This document shows positions 23,961 to 33,546 of a DNA stretch of 64,000 nucleotides, piece after piece. Origin of the DNA: Humisphaera borealis (GTDB lineage: Bacteria; Planctomycetota; Phycisphaerae; Tepidisphaerales; Tepidisphaeraceae); contig NZ_CP063458.1 of NCBI RefSeq assembly GCF_015169395.1, positions 4,154,001 to 4,218,000 on the forward strand, given 5' to 3'. Numbering within the stretch: position 1 is the stretch's first letter; every line of letters starts with the position of its first letter. The translations under genes and the position numbers were made by a program. Below the pieces are notes generated by a model. That model saw only the letters and a program-made list of their open reading frames with translations, was not told the origin of the DNA and did not search any database.

Positions 23961-25115
23961 CTAGAACCTTCCCTTCCGCGCCATCAACACCTTCTCCAGC
24001 ACGCGGTCCAGCGTCGCGCATACCGCGAGCACCTGCTTCTCCGTCATCTTTGTGAAGAACGGCAATGCGAGGGTGCGGGAAGACACATACTCGCAGATCG
24101 GGAAATCACCGGCCTTGTAGCCGTACTTCTCCACCATGTACGGCTGCAAATGGATGGGCGGGAAGTAGTTGTTGCAGCCGATGCCTTCCGCCCGCAGCAG
24201 GCGGATGACCTCGTCGCGCTCGCCCGGCTCGAACAGGTCGTTCAGCCTCACGACGAAGACGAACCAGCTCATGTGCAGGTCGTCCATGACCGTCGGCAGG
24301 ATCAGGTACCGGTTGGTCATCAGCCGGTCGAAGTACAGCTGCGCCACCCGCCGGCGGTTTTCGAGCAGTTCTTCCAGCCGCTGACACTGCACGACACCCA
24401 TCGCCGCCGAGAGCTCGTCAAGCCGGTAGTTATAGCCCAGGCGTTGATGGGCGAGCCAACTCATGCCGTCGCGGCCCTGGTTGCGGAGGGACCGGCACAT
24501 CGCAGCGATTTTGTCGTCGTCGGTGACGATCATGCCGCCTTCGCCGGTGGTGATCTGCTTGTTGGGGTAGAAGCCGAACACGCTGGCCCGCCCGAACGAC
24601 CCGATCGCGCGGTCGCCGCGGGGGGTATCGACATGCCCGCCGAAGCCTTCGCAGGCGTCTTCGATCAGGGCAAGTTCGTGCTTTTGCGCGAGTTGCTCGA
24701 GCTCCACCATCCCGCCGGGGTGGCCGAAGCATTCCACCGCGACGATCGCCTTGGTTTTCGGCGTGATTGCCGCCGCCACCTTGTCGACGTCCATGTTCAG
24801 CGTCTTGGGGTCGATATCGACAAACACCGGCTTGGCATCGACGAACAAGATGCTGTTGGCGCTGGCGACAAAGCTGAACGGAGTGGTGATGACCTCATGC
24901 TCCGGCCCGATGCCGCCGGCCACCATCACGCAGTGCAAACCGGCCGTCCCGCTGGAGACGGCGATCGCGTGCCGGCGGCTGCTGATCTTTGCGCACCGTG
25001 CCTCGAACTCCTCCACCTTCGGCCCGATGGAGAGCGTGTCCGAATGCAGGACGTCCAGGACGGCGTCGATTTCGAGCTGGGTAATGTCGGGCTTGGATAA
25101 CGGAATATTGGGCAT
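23961..25115 (-). CDS. DegT/DnrJ/EryC1/StrS-family aminotransferase
   Basis: A 384-residue PLP-dependent aminotransferase acting on nucleotide-linked keto-sugars, typical of lipopolysaccharide, capsule or glycan synthesis. Seen: VSSGTAGLHCVMVAGG (cofactor phosphate binding), LIEDACEGFGGH with the Asp that contacts PLP, and the Schiff-base Lys in FGFYPNKQITTGEGGM; family-typical RLGYNYRLDELSAAMG and IHLQPYMVEKYGY follow. The start is ATG at 25115. No other sugar-biosynthesis gene is adjacent, so the exact sugar is unknown. Confidence 0.94.
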   Translation of the reverse strand: MPNIPLSKPDITQLEIDAVLDVLHSDTLSIGPKVEEFEARCAKISSRRHAIAVSSGTAGLHCVMVAGGIGPEHEVITTPFSFVASANSILFVDAKPVFVDIDPKTLNMDVDKVAAAITPKTKAIVAVECFGHPGGMVELEQLAQKHELALIEDACEGFGGHVDTPRGDRAIGSFGRASVFGFYPNKQITTGEGGMIVTDDDKIAAMCRSLRNQGRDGMSWLAHQRLGYNYRLDELSAAMGVVQCQRLEELLENRRRVAQLYFDRLMTNRYLILPTVMDDLHMSWFVFVVRLNDLFEPGERDEVIRLLRAEGIGCNNYFPPIHLQPYMVEKYGYKAGDFPICEYVSSRTLALPFFTKMTEKQVLAVCATLDRVLEKVLMARKGRF

Positions 25116-25202
25116 GGCGGCTCAGGTCTCCGCGGCGCAAGTCCATTTCAAGCCGCGGCAGATGTCGATTGTGGTGGGCATCGCCCGGACGTCAAGCGGG
25201 GC

Positions 25203-25280
25203 GGAAACGCGGAATTCGGAATGCGGAGTGCTGAATCGCATCTCCAATTCCGCATTCCGCATTTAGCATTCCGCGTTTCC
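25203..25280. repeat. Palindromic repeat built from GGAATGCGGA units
   Basis: Outer arms GGAAACGCGGAAT (25203-25215) and its exact complement (25268-25280). Inside, GGAATGCGG and its complement recur several times. It lies two bases from the stop of the metallo-beta-lactamase gene and may serve as its transcript end. Confidence 0.7.
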
Positions 25281-25282
25281 CC

Positions 25283-26011
25283 TCATTTCCCATCAAACGC
25301 TTCCCGCACCAGCCCCGCCAGGTCGCACAGCGCTTTGCTGCCGTCGCCGACGTAGCTGGAGCCGTGCATGATCGCCAGAGTTTTCGGCTTCAACTCGGCC
25401 ATCCGCCTCAGCAGCGGCTCGGTCTGGCTCGTGTAGGGCATGTAACCGGCCATCGGCCCCGACTGCATCATCTTCATCGCGTCGCGGACATTGCCGATCA
25501 CGTCCGCGTCGGTGACGGCGGGGCGCTGGCCGAAATGATGGAACAGGTCTGAACAAAACAGCGTGCGGTCGGTCTCCTCGAACATCACCCCCGCGTCCCA
25601 CCCGTGCGGCAGGTGCGGCGACGAGATGTACCGGAACCGCCGACGCCCGGTGTTGAGCACATCGTCCGCCCCCAGCGCTCGCGCCGGGCGGATCGAAAAA
25701 TCGTCCACGTTGACGACCTTGCCCACAAAGTTGCACACCGGCTCGGCATTCGGCGCGATGCGCAGCCAGTCATTGAGCGACCCACACTCGTCGGCCTCGA
25801 AGTGGCTCCAACCAATGTACCGCAGCGCCGCCGGGTCAATCAGTGTCGCGACGGCTTCCCGCAGTGGCGCGAACGCGCCCCGGTACCCGGTGTGGAACAG
25901 CAGCGGCGCGTCATCTCGCACCAGGAAGTGGCTGAACTGCATGTCAAACGCCGGCTCATACAGGCAGATGCGAAAGACGTCGGGGGCGATCTCATCAATT
26001 TGTGCGGCCAT
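25283..26011 (-). CDS. Metallo-beta-lactamase-fold protein, flavodiiron (ODP/FprA)-like
   Basis: A 242-residue protein with the diiron beta-lactamase fold of flavodiiron proteins but without the flavodoxin domain. Seen: HFLVRDDAPLLFHTGYRGAF, the metal motif HFEADECGSLNDW (H-x-E-x-D), SSPHLPHGWDAGVMFEE, DLFHHFGQRP and the late His in LAIMHGSSYVG. Such proteins reduce O2 or NO or act as redox sensors. The divergent neighbour is a catalase, which suggests an oxidative-stress role. A decayed copy of its 5' end lies on the other side of that catalase. Confidence 0.88.
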   Translation of the reverse strand: MAAQIDEIAPDVFRICLYEPAFDMQFSHFLVRDDAPLLFHTGYRGAFAPLREAVATLIDPAALRYIGWSHFEADECGSLNDWLRIAPNAEPVCNFVGKVVNVDDFSIRPARALGADDVLNTGRRRFRYISSPHLPHGWDAGVMFEETDRTLFCSDLFHHFGQRPAVTDADVIGNVRDAMKMMQSGPMAGYMPYTSQTEPLLRRMAELKPKTLAIMHGSSYVGDGSKALCDLAGLVREAFDGK

Positions 26012-26176
26012 AACGGGTGACCTCCAAAGCCGGATCGAGCAACCGACGGCATGTTACCGCAACCCTGTGCTCGAGGTCGATTGAAGCCCGAAAAACGCGG
26101 AAAAACTCCAGGAGAATCAGGGCTGCCAGTTCCGAGCGCGAGCTGTACCGTGCTCCACTCAACCAAGGAAACGAGC

Positions 26177-28414
26177 ATGCCAAAGCAACCCCCATCCGAC
26201 TCGACGCGTCGCCAGTTTTTAGCATCTGCCAGCACCGTCGGTGCCGGCCTGATTGCCGCAAACGCCGTTGCCCCTGCGGCAACCGGAGCGCCCGCGGCAG
26301 CAGGTGCCCCACCGACAGATCCTGCCAACGTGCCCACGCCTTCCGGCGACCCCAAAACCGATCCCGTTGCCACCACCACCGGGGCCGGCGGAGAAACGCA
26401 CCAGACGGCAGGCGGCCCGTCCGTGCTCACCACCCAGCAGGGGGTGCCGGTCGCCGACGACCAGAACACGCTTCGGGCCGGCCCGCGCGGACCTGCGCTG
26501 ATGGAAGACTTCCACTTCCGTGAAAAGATGTTCCATTTCGACCACGAGCGCATCCCCGAGCGGGTCGTCCATGCCCGCGGGTTCGGCGTGCATGGCTACT
26601 TCGAGAGCAACGGCGCCCTGGCCAGCGTCAGCCGCGCGGCCGTGTTCGGCAAGGGCGAAAAGACGCCCGTCTTCGTGCGCTTCTCGACCGTCGCCGGCAA
26701 CAAGGGCTCGGCCGATCTGCCCCGCGACGTCCGCGGGTTTGCCACCAAGTTCTACACCAAAGAGGGCAACTGGGACTTGGTCGGCAACAACATGCCCGTG
26801 TTCTTCATCCAGGACCCCATCAAGTTCCCCGACATGGTCCACGCCTTCAAGCAGGAGCCGGACCGCGGCTTCCCACAGGCGGCGACCGCGCACGACAACG
26901 CGTGGGATTTCCTGACGCTGACGCCCGAATCCATGCACATGATCATGTGGGTCATGTCCGACCGAGGTATTCCGCGGTCGCTGCGGTTCATCGAGGGGTT
27001 CGGCGTTCACACCTTCCGCCTGGTCGATGCCGGCGGCAAGAGCACGTTCGTCAAGTTCCACTGGAAGCCGAAGCTCGGCCTTCAGTCGGTCGTTTGGAAC
27101 GAGGCGGTCAAGATCAACGGCGCCGATCCCGACTTCCACCGCCGCGACCTGTGGGACGCCATCCAGGCCGGCGAGCGGCCGGAGTGGGAACTGGGCGTAC
27201 AGCTATTCGATGAAGCATTCGCCGAGAAGTTTGACTTCGACATCCTGGACCCGACCAAGCTCATTCCCGAAGAGCAACTGCCAGTGAAGGTGGTTGGCCG
27301 GATGGTGCTCGACCGCACGGTCGACAACTTCTTCGCCGAGACCGAGCAGGTCGCGTTTTGCACGCAGAACGTAGTGCCCGGCATCGACTTCAGCGACGAC
27401 CCGCTCCTGCAGGGGCGGAACTTCTCGTACCTCGACACCCAGCTCAAACGGCTCGGCGGGCCCAACTTCACCCACATCCCGATCAACGCGCCCAAGTGCC
27501 CGGTCATCAACTTCCAGCAGGACGGCCACATGGCGATGCGCAATCCGAAAGGGCGGGTGAACTACGAACCCAACACCTGGGGCGACCAGGCCGGACCGCG
27601 CGAATCGCCTGAGAAAGGGTTCCAAACCTTCCCGGCGGCGCTCAACGGCACCAAGGTGCGCGCCCGCCCGGAAACCTTCGCCGATCACTACAGCCAGGCC
27701 CGGCAGTTCTTCATCAGCCAGACGCCGGTCGAGCAGGCGCACATCGCCGACGCGCTGATTTTTGAGCTGAGCAAGGTGCAGCGGGTGGACATCCGCGTGC
27801 GGATGGTGTCGCACCTGTTGAACATCGATCAGGCCTTGGCGGACAAGGTCGCCGCCGGGCTGCGGCTGGCCGAAATGCCCAAGCCCATGCCCGCGGCGAA
27901 GCCGACCCGGCAGGATCTCAAGCCGTCGCCTGCGCTTAGCCTCCTGTCGAACGGCCCGAAGTCCTTCGCTGGCCGCAAGGTCGGCGTACTGGTCATGGAC
28001 GGTGCAGACGCCGCGTTGCTGAAGGCGCTCGCCGGCGCCCTGAAGGCCGAAGGCGCGACCCTGAAGTTGATCGCGCCGGAAGTAGGCGGCTTCAAAGCAA
28101 GCGACGGCGTGATGCACCCCGCCGACGAAAAGCTGGAGGGCGCCCCGTCCGTGCTATTCGACGCGGTTGTGATCCTGGCCCCCGAAGGCGGTGCCGCCGA
28201 TCAACTGGCCATGAAGCCGGCGGCCCGCGACTTCGTCGCCGACGCCTTGGCGCACAAGAAGTTCATCGGCTACACGCCGGGCGCGATGCCACTCCTGCAA
28301 AAAGCCGGTGCCCCCGAAAAGCCGGACGGAGGGATGACGTCGCTGAAGGTGGCCGGCGACTGTGACCAGTTCGTCGAGCGGTGCCGGCAGTTGCGGTTCT
28401 GGGCACGGCCGTGA
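26177..28414 (+). CDS. katE: Large-subunit catalase (clade 2, KatE-like) with Tat signal
   Basis: A heme catalase of 745 residues that dismutates hydrogen peroxide. Seen: twin-Arg signal [15 protein letters not shown] at the N-terminus followed by an Ala/Pro/Thr-rich linker, catalytic His in [15 protein letters not shown] (H132), Asn in [15 protein letters not shown], and proximal heme Tyr in [15 protein letters not shown]. The C-terminal flavodoxin/DJ-1-like domain of large catalases runs from about residue 595 ([20 protein letters not shown]). ATG at 26177 follows AAGGAA. Export by Tat is unusual for KatE, which is generally cytoplasmic. It is divergent from the flavodiiron-like gene. Confidence 0.95.
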   Translation: MPKQPPSDSTRRQFLASASTVGAGLIAANAVAPAATGAPAAAGAPPTDPANVPTPSGDPKTDPVATTTGAGGETHQTAGGPSVLTTQQGVPVADDQNTLRAGPRGPALMEDFHFREKMFHFDHERIPERVVHARGFGVHGYFESNGALASVSRAAVFGKGEKTPVFVRFSTVAGNKGSADLPRDVRGFATKFYTKEGNWDLVGNNMPVFFIQDPIKFPDMVHAFKQEPDRGFPQAATAHDNAWDFLTLTPESMHMIMWVMSDRGIPRSLRFIEGFGVHTFRLVDAGGKSTFVKFHWKPKLGLQSVVWNEAVKINGADPDFHRRDLWDAIQAGERPEWELGVQLFDEAFAEKFDFDILDPTKLIPEEQLPVKVVGRMVLDRTVDNFFAETEQVAFCTQNVVPGIDFSDDPLLQGRNFSYLDTQLKRLGGPNFTHIPINAPKCPVINFQQDGHMAMRNPKGRVNYEPNTWGDQAGPRESPEKGFQTFPAALNGTKVRARPETFADHYSQARQFFISQTPVEQAHIADALIFELSKVQRVDIRVRMVSHLLNIDQALADKVAAGLRLAEMPKPMPAAKPTRQDLKPSPALSLLSNGPKSFAGRKVGVLVMDGADAALLKALAGALKAEGATLKLIAPEVGGFKASDGVMHPADEKLEGAPSVLFDAVVILAPEGGAADQLAMKPAARDFVADALAHKKFIGYTPGAMPLLQKAGAPEKPDGGMTSLKVAGDCDQFVERCRQLRFWARP

Positions 28415-28493
28415 CGGAGTCCGTACCGCCAATCACAATTTGACGAGGAGCGAACCACAAACTTGACCGTGATTCGCGACTTGGCACCGCCGA

Positions 28494-28681
28494 GCGCCTG
28501 CTCGGCTCTGCAGCAGCGGGGCGAACGCGCCCCGCTGCCCGGCGTGGAATAGCAGCGTCGCATCATCCCGCACCAGGAAGTGGCTGAACTGCATGATGTG
28601 GCTTAACTGCGTGTCGAACGTCGGTTCGCAAAGGCAGCTGCGGAAGTCGTCGGGAGCGATTTCGTCGATTTGAGCGGCTAT
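28494..28681 (-). pseudogene. Decayed 5' fragment of the flavodiiron-like gene
   Basis: On the minus strand this stretch encodes AAQIDEIAPDDFRSCLCEP and HFLVRDDATLLFHAGQRGAF, matching the first part of the metallo-beta-lactamase-fold protein 2.5 kb away. The ATG has become ATA, a short in-frame insertion (LSHIMQ) interrupts it, and homology ends after about 60 codons. It is a partial duplication that flanks the catalase gene on the opposite side from the intact copy. Confidence 0.85.
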
Positions 28682-28708
28682 CGTCGGAATCCGCCTGCCA
28701 GGCGATCC

Positions 28709-30016
28709 TCAGTATCCCTTCAGCAGCACCGCGCCGGGATAGGCGTCCTGCACGATCGCCTCGTGCGTCTGCCCTTGCCGTGCCAGGGCTTCAATGCACC
28801 ACTGGCAGAGCCCGACACCGTGGCCGAAGCCGTGCCCTTCCTCAAACCGCACGCTGTTGCCGGCGACGACCGGCGTGACGTATGAGCTGAACAGCTTCGC
28901 GTTGTCGGGGGCATCCCAGTTGACGGCAACGCGGAACTGTTCGCTGCCCAGGATGTACCGGGCACCACGGTTATCCTCGATCGCGAAACCGACCGGCCGC
29001 CCGGCGGCATTGGTCTTGACGATCTCGACCTTCCGCACGCCGACAATGTCCTTCAGCGGCGGGTGCTGCGACTTTCCGAACAGTTTCAGTCGCCGGGCCA
29101 GCTCGTCGCGGGAGACGACGATCGCCGGCCAGTCGAACTTCGCCTTGTACTTCCCGGCCGAGATATCGCACCGCCTGCCGACGGCCTTTGGCATCAGCGG
29201 TGCGATCGGCGTCTCGTCGAACGCGTCCGACGCAGCCTGCGTGGCCCCGCCACAGCAGGAACTGTAGTACGCCTTGAAGATCCGCTCTTTCCCGGGCGGG
29301 CCGAACGCGACGACGATGCCGGCGGTTTCGGAAGCAGCCTGGATGCTCTTGGGTGTCTCCGATTTGATTCCGCCGTACATCTGGCTCCGCACATCGCTGT
29401 GCAGATCCCAGTGCCTGGATTTTGGCGATGTTCGCGAGACAAAGATCGCGTAAGTCCGGGCCGCGATCGCCTGTGCCTTGTAGGCTTCGAGATGGAACTC
29501 GGGGTAAAGCTCGGCCGCGAGCACGCCCTTCAGGTAATCGTCGATCAGCAGATGATTGACGACGTCAAACTCGCCGGTAGTGCCAGCCGTAGTGCCTGTC
29601 GGTACGAGCACCAGCGTGCCGCGATACGGACGGCCTTCGACCGAAAGCGTGCCTTCGGGCTCCGGCTGAAGGGTCAACGTTCCGACACCGAGCGGCGTCT
29701 GACCGATCATCCAACCTTCGGCGGAACGGGTCACCGGTACGGCGGTATTCACGGGGAAGCTCAGCCGTCGGACCTCACCCCCCGAACTGCGAACCACCGT
29801 GGACTTTGAAAGCCCCGACGCCGTCAATCGCACCTGCGACTCGCCCGCAATGATGCGAACACGGACTGTCGGCGGTCCCGACGGCAGCGCATCAACGGTC
29901 GGCGGCCGATCATGGCCACAGCCCAGAGGAAAGACGAAGGCCCCCAACAGCATTGCGATGACAATGCCGGCAGACCAACGTACGGAAGAACGCGCGAGGA
30001 TACGGCGGGCGTCCAT
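28709..30016 (-). CDS. SpoIID/LytB-domain lipoprotein
   Basis: A 435-residue envelope protein. The N-terminal signal SAGIVIAMLLGAFVFPLGCG ends in a lipobox. The SpoIID domain (about residues 150-420) has VNHLLIDDYLKGVLAAELYP, AYKAQAIAARTYAIFV, YYSSCCGGATQAASDAF and GHGFGHGVGLCQWCIEALA. SpoIID proteins are lytic transglycosylases that cut peptidoglycan strands lacking stem peptides; outside spore formers they act in envelope remodelling. Its presence is relevant to the once-debated planctomycete cell wall. It starts at the first ATG before the signal peptide. Confidence 0.9.
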   Translation of the reverse strand: MDARRILARSSVRWSAGIVIAMLLGAFVFPLGCGHDRPPTVDALPSGPPTVRVRIIAGESQVRLTASGLSKSTVVRSSGGEVRRLSFPVNTAVPVTRSAEGWMIGQTPLGVGTLTLQPEPEGTLSVEGRPYRGTLVLVPTGTTAGTTGEFDVVNHLLIDDYLKGVLAAELYPEFHLEAYKAQAIAARTYAIFVSRTSPKSRHWDLHSDVRSQMYGGIKSETPKSIQAASETAGIVVAFGPPGKERIFKAYYSSCCGGATQAASDAFDETPIAPLMPKAVGRRCDISAGKYKAKFDWPAIVVSRDELARRLKLFGKSQHPPLKDIVGVRKVEIVKTNAAGRPVGFAIEDNRGARYILGSEQFRVAVNWDAPDNAKLFSSYVTPVVAGNSVRFEEGHGFGHGVGLCQWCIEALARQGQTHEAIVQDAYPGAVLLKGY

Positions 30017-30156
30017 GCCTGTCCTTGGAGAGCGACTCGTTTCGGCCGACGCGCAATCCGTTGCGGTCGCCAGTCACAAGAATACCCCGGGACCGCTAGC
30101 GGGGGAAGGCAACGCCGACGTGTCGGGACGCGGGCACGCGGTCAATCGATGAAACG

Positions 30157-30190
30157 AAAAAGGAAGGAATGCGGATGCCGCATTCCTTCC
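30157..30190 (-). terminator. Rho-independent terminator of the TPR/alpha-CTD gene
   Basis: A 13-bp perfect stem (30162-30174 with 30178-30190) and a 3-nt loop, followed on the minus strand by TTTTTCGTTTC. It lies 30 bases after the stop of the upstream gene on that strand. Confidence 0.88.
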
Positions 30191-30220
30191 CGTGGCTTGT
30201 AACCCGTGCGCGGGCGAAAT

Positions 30221-31126
30221 CTATTCGTCCAGCTTCCGCAGCGACAGACCGAAGCTGGCCAGCTGCTGCTTGATTTCGTTCAGGCTGGTCTGCCCGAAGT
30301 TCTTGCAGCCCAGCAGTTCGTCTTCCGTGCGAATCGCGAGTTCGTTGAGGGTGTTGATGTTCAGCCGCTGAAGCGCCTTGCGGCTGCGGACGCTCAGTTC
30401 GAGATCCGAGACCGACTTGGCCAGCACCTCGTTGGGGACGTTCCCGGCCGGAACCGGGGCGCGCCGTGCCGCCGAAGTCTTGCTCTCGTCGGCGTTCTGC
30501 CCCAGCCGCATGCCCTTGGCAGCGAGCAAGGTCTTGATCTCGTTCAGGCTCGTTTCGCCGAAGTTCTTATAGCTCAGCAACTCCTGCTCGGTCGTCTTCA
30601 GCAGGTCGCCGAGCGAGCGGATGTTCATCTTCTTCAGGCAGTTGCGCGACCGCACGGAAAGCTCAAAGTCGCTGATGGGGATGTCCATCACGGCATTGCG
30701 CTTGTCGGGCTTGGAGTCGTCTTCGAAATACTGGCCACGTGCCGACTCCACGTCCTTCATGTAGAGGCGGGCGCGCTCGTGATTCGGATTCGTGCGAAGG
30801 ATCGCATCGAGGCAGCGATGAGCCTCTTCGTAGTGGTTGTTGTCCTCGTACAGCACGGCGAGGTTCATCAGGGCGTTGAGATGAACCGGAGCGCTGGTGG
30901 AAATCCGCTCGTAGAGCTCGATCGCGCGGGCGTCCTCGCCGCGCCGATCCACCAGCACGGCCAGTCGGAAAGCCGCCTGTTCGTGGTCGGGGTTCTCATT
31001 AAGAGCGCGCTCGTAGAAATCGAGAGCCTTTTCGTGGTTTCCCTCTTTCTCGGCGTCATGCCCCCGTTTGAAAAACTCTTCGCTTGCGCGTTCGTTGATG
31101 GTCGAAACGTTCAGGTCGGTAGCCAT
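30221..31126 (-). CDS. TPR protein with two RNA polymerase alpha-CTD domains
   Basis: A protein of about 301 residues. The N-terminal half carries tetratricopeptide repeats (AEKEGNHEKALDFYERALNE, DARAIELYERI, LAVLYEDNNHYEEAHRCL). The C-terminal half carries two modules of the RpoA C-terminal type: FELSVRSRNCLKKMNIRSLG with KNFGETSLNEIKTLLAAKG, and LELSVRSRKALQRLNINTLN with KNFGQTSLNEIKQQL. In RpoA this helix-hairpin-helix module binds UP-element DNA and activators. Two copies on a TPR scaffold suggest a DNA- or polymerase-associated adaptor. ATG at 31126 (MATDLNVSTINERASEEF) is chosen; the upstream extension has no repeat structure. It is monocistronic, with its own terminator. Confidence 0.9.
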   Translation of the reverse strand: MATDLNVSTINERASEEFFKRGHDAEKEGNHEKALDFYERALNENPDHEQAAFRLAVLVDRRGEDARAIELYERISTSAPVHLNALMNLAVLYEDNNHYEEAHRCLDAILRTNPNHERARLYMKDVESARGQYFEDDSKPDKRNAVMDIPISDFELSVRSRNCLKKMNIRSLGDLLKTTEQELLSYKNFGETSLNEIKTLLAAKGMRLGQNADESKTSAARRAPVPAGNVPNEVLAKSVSDLELSVRSRKALQRLNINTLNELAIRTEDELLGCKNFGQTSLNEIKQQLASFGLSLRKLDE

Positions 31127-31269
31127 AGTGTTCGATTGGGTCGGCGAGATCAGGCAATCGCGGCGCAGCGAGGCAACGGGCGAACTACCGCCCAGCCGCG
31201 AATCACTAAGCAATACGGGATCAGACGCGAAATGTCAACCGGCAGGGACCGGAGCCCCTGGCCCGTGAC

Positions 31270-31998
31270 CTATTTCACATACGGTTTGGTCAGCGCCACG
31301 CGGATCTTATACCCCTCGGCACTGGGGTGCAGTTTGTCGCTCACGAACAACGCTTCGACGGGCGCGCCATCGGGGCCGAGGTGGGCTTCCCAGATGTCGA
31401 TATAGCTCTGAAGCGGGTCGGTCGCGACGTACGCTTTCACCAAGGCATTGGCCTGTTGTTGCTTTTCCCGCTGCGACCATCGGGCCGGGCTCGGGCCGAT
31501 TCCCATGAACGCAATGCGGACCTTCGGCAGATCGGCACGCAGCAACGCGACAAACTGCTTGTAGTCGGCCAGCACCTGCTCCGGCGACTTGCCCGCGTTG
31601 ATGTCGTTCCCCGCCGCTTGGAAGACAATCAGCCGAGGCTTGTAAGGCAGGACGACGCGTGGGGCGAAGTGGATGCAATCGGAGATCTGCGATCCGCCGA
31701 ACGCGCGGTTGAAGACATCGACCCCCGGGAAGTCTTCCTTCAGTGTCTTCCAGAGCCGGATGCTGCTTGCGCCATAAAACAGCACGGCGCCCTGCGGCGG
31801 CGGGGACATCTTGTCCGTTGCCTCGTAGGCGGCGATGTCCTTCTCGAACCGCGCCGGGCCGGCGGGGGGCTTCGCCTGGTTCGCCGGCTTCGCGGATGGC
31901 TTGGCTGTCGCCGGCGCGTCGGCCGCCGACAACGGCAAGACCACGGCGAGCAAGGAGGATAGAAGGACACCCGATCGAAGGAAGTCGCGGCGGTTCAA
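31270..31998 (-). CDS. Exported SGNH/GDSL-family hydrolase
   Basis: A 242-residue esterase-fold protein. A signal with a twin-Arg-like start (MNRRDFLRSGVLLSSLLAVV) and a Pro/Ala-rich linker precede the SGNH domain. Block I is VLFYGASSIRLW with the nucleophile Ser, GGS lies in FNRAFGGSQISD, GND in VFQAAGNDINAG, and the Asp-His pair in FVSDKLHPSAEGY. It probably deacylates cell-surface or environmental carbohydrates. Divergent from the alpha/beta-hydrolase gene, with about 240 bp between them. Confidence 0.9.
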   Translation of the reverse strand: MNRRDFLRSGVLLSSLLAVVLPLSAADAPATAKPSAKPANQAKPPAGPARFEKDIAAYEATDKMSPPPQGAVLFYGASSIRLWKTLKEDFPGVDVFNRAFGGSQISDCIHFAPRVVLPYKPRLIVFQAAGNDINAGKSPEQVLADYKQFVALLRADLPKVRIAFMGIGPSPARWSQREKQQQANALVKAYVATDPLQSYIDIWEAHLGPDGAPVEALFVSDKLHPSAEGYKIRVALTKPYVK

Positions 31999-32066
31999 GG
32001 AAGTCTCCGTGGGAAAAGGGAAATGGTTTTGGGAGAGCGTGGGGAAAGGATAACGTGGTACACGGC

Positions 32067-32091
32067 GATTTCTGTTCTGAAATCAGAAATC
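32067..32091. promoter_or_regulatory. Small palindrome between divergent hydrolase genes
   Basis: GATTTCTG (32067-32074) and its complement CAGAAATC (32084-32091) with a 9-nt gap, in the divergent promoter region of the SGNH hydrolase and the esterase. It is a possible operator; no known binding motif was recognised. Confidence 0.35.
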
Positions 32092-32240
32092 TGGACATCA
32101 GCATCTGTGCGATCTGCACTCCGTGATCCGGGCTCGCTCAAACGCGTGCCTCATGCAATCCCCTATCACCTAATCCACTGCCAGACGGGCGACAGCACTT
32201 AAACACCGCGGTCGGCCCGCGCGTACATCCGGTTACACCC

Positions 32241-33386
32241 ATGAACACCAGAAAACCCGCTCGCGTTGCTCTCCTCCTCGGCCTGATGGCCGCCGTACAG
32301 CCGGCGATGGCCATTGCACAGGCCGCCCCCAAGCCCGTTGCCCCCGCCGCCAAACCCGCTCGGCCCGCGCCGCCGACGCGCGATCCGAACGCACCTGGGT
32401 TCGTCGCCAAGAAGGAACTGCCGGACGGTCAGATCCCCTCGGCCGATGCCGACGGCAACTTCATCATCGGGCCCACGCACACGAAAGCGCCGGAGATGAC
32501 GGTGAAAGACGGCGTGCCGCAGGGAACGATCTTCAACCTGACGATGAAGTCCACCGACAGCAAGATGTACCCCGGCATCGCCAGAGAGCCGGGGACGTTC
32601 GGCACGGTCGATCCGAAGAACCCCGCCAAGCTGGACGTGCCCACGAGCCACGCCGCGCCGTACACCCGGAAGGTGGCGGTCTATGTGCCCAAGCAGTACG
32701 TCGCGGGGACGGCCGCCCCGTTCATTGTCGGTGCCGACGGGCCGGACAAGAACCTGTTCATCGCGCTCGACAACCTGATCCACCAGAAGAAGGTGCCGGC
32801 GATGGTGGCGATCTCCATCGGCAACGGCAGCGGCGACGCGCAAGGGAGCCAGCGTGGGCTCGAATACGACACCATGTCGGGCAAATACGCAGAGTTCGTC
32901 GAGACCGAGGTCCTGCCGCTGGTCGAGAAGGAGTGCAACGTCAAGTTGACGAAAGACCCCGAAGGCCGCGCCACGATGGGGTGCAGCTCGGGCGCTTCGT
33001 GCGCGATGATCATGGCGTGGTATCGCCCCGACCTGTACCGCCGGGTGCTGAGCTACTCGGGCACGTTCGTGAACCAGCAGTGGCCGCACAACCCCGAGAC
33101 CCGCGGCGGGGCGTGGGAACTGCACGCATCGCTCATCCCCAACAGCCCGCCCAAGCCGCTCCGCATTTGGATGGCCGTCGGCGACCGTGACCTTCTGAAC
33201 CCCAACCTGATGCGCGACGACATGCACGACTGGGTGCTGGCCAACGAGAACATGGCCAAGGCGCTCGCGGCGAAGGGTTACAAGTACCAGTACAACTTCG
33301 TCAAAAACGCCGGCCACTGCGACGGGAACATGAAGGCGCAGACATTGCCGCTGGCGCTGGAGTATGTGTGGAAGGGGTATAAGTAA
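32241..33386 (+). CDS. Secreted alpha/beta-hydrolase, Fes/esterase D type
   Basis: A 381-residue protein: signal peptide (VALLLGLMAAVQPAMAIAQA), a Pro/Ala-rich linker, then the putative esterase domain. Seen: TRKVAVYVPKQYVAGTAAPF, oxyanion region IVGADGPD, the nucleophile in ATMGCSSGASCAMIMAW (G-x-S-x-G), Asp in MAVGDRDLLN and His in VKNAGHCDGNM. The family includes feruloyl esterases and enterochelin esterase; a plant-polymer esterase is likely in a planctomycete. The substrate is not determined. Confidence 0.9.
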   Translation: MNTRKPARVALLLGLMAAVQPAMAIAQAAPKPVAPAAKPARPAPPTRDPNAPGFVAKKELPDGQIPSADADGNFIIGPTHTKAPEMTVKDGVPQGTIFNLTMKSTDSKMYPGIAREPGTFGTVDPKNPAKLDVPTSHAAPYTRKVAVYVPKQYVAGTAAPFIVGADGPDKNLFIALDNLIHQKKVPAMVAISIGNGSGDAQGSQRGLEYDTMSGKYAEFVETEVLPLVEKECNVKLTKDPEGRATMGCSSGASCAMIMAWYRPDLYRRVLSYSGTFVNQQWPHNPETRGGAWELHASLIPNSPPKPLRIWMAVGDRDLLNPNLMRDDMHDWVLANENMAKALAAKGYKYQYNFVKNAGHCDGNMKAQTLPLALEYVWKGYK

Positions 33387-33546
33387 GGCGGGATTCTCGC
33401 CACCCTAACTTCGCGACGTGTAAGCGATTGCGGCGTTGGTACGACATCAATTTGTAAACGGTAGGTCGTTTCGGCGATAACTCTTTGCGTCTCCTGGCGC
33501 GGTTCCGGGATGACGTCTTCGTCTGCGGCCACTTGAAGGACTCTCC

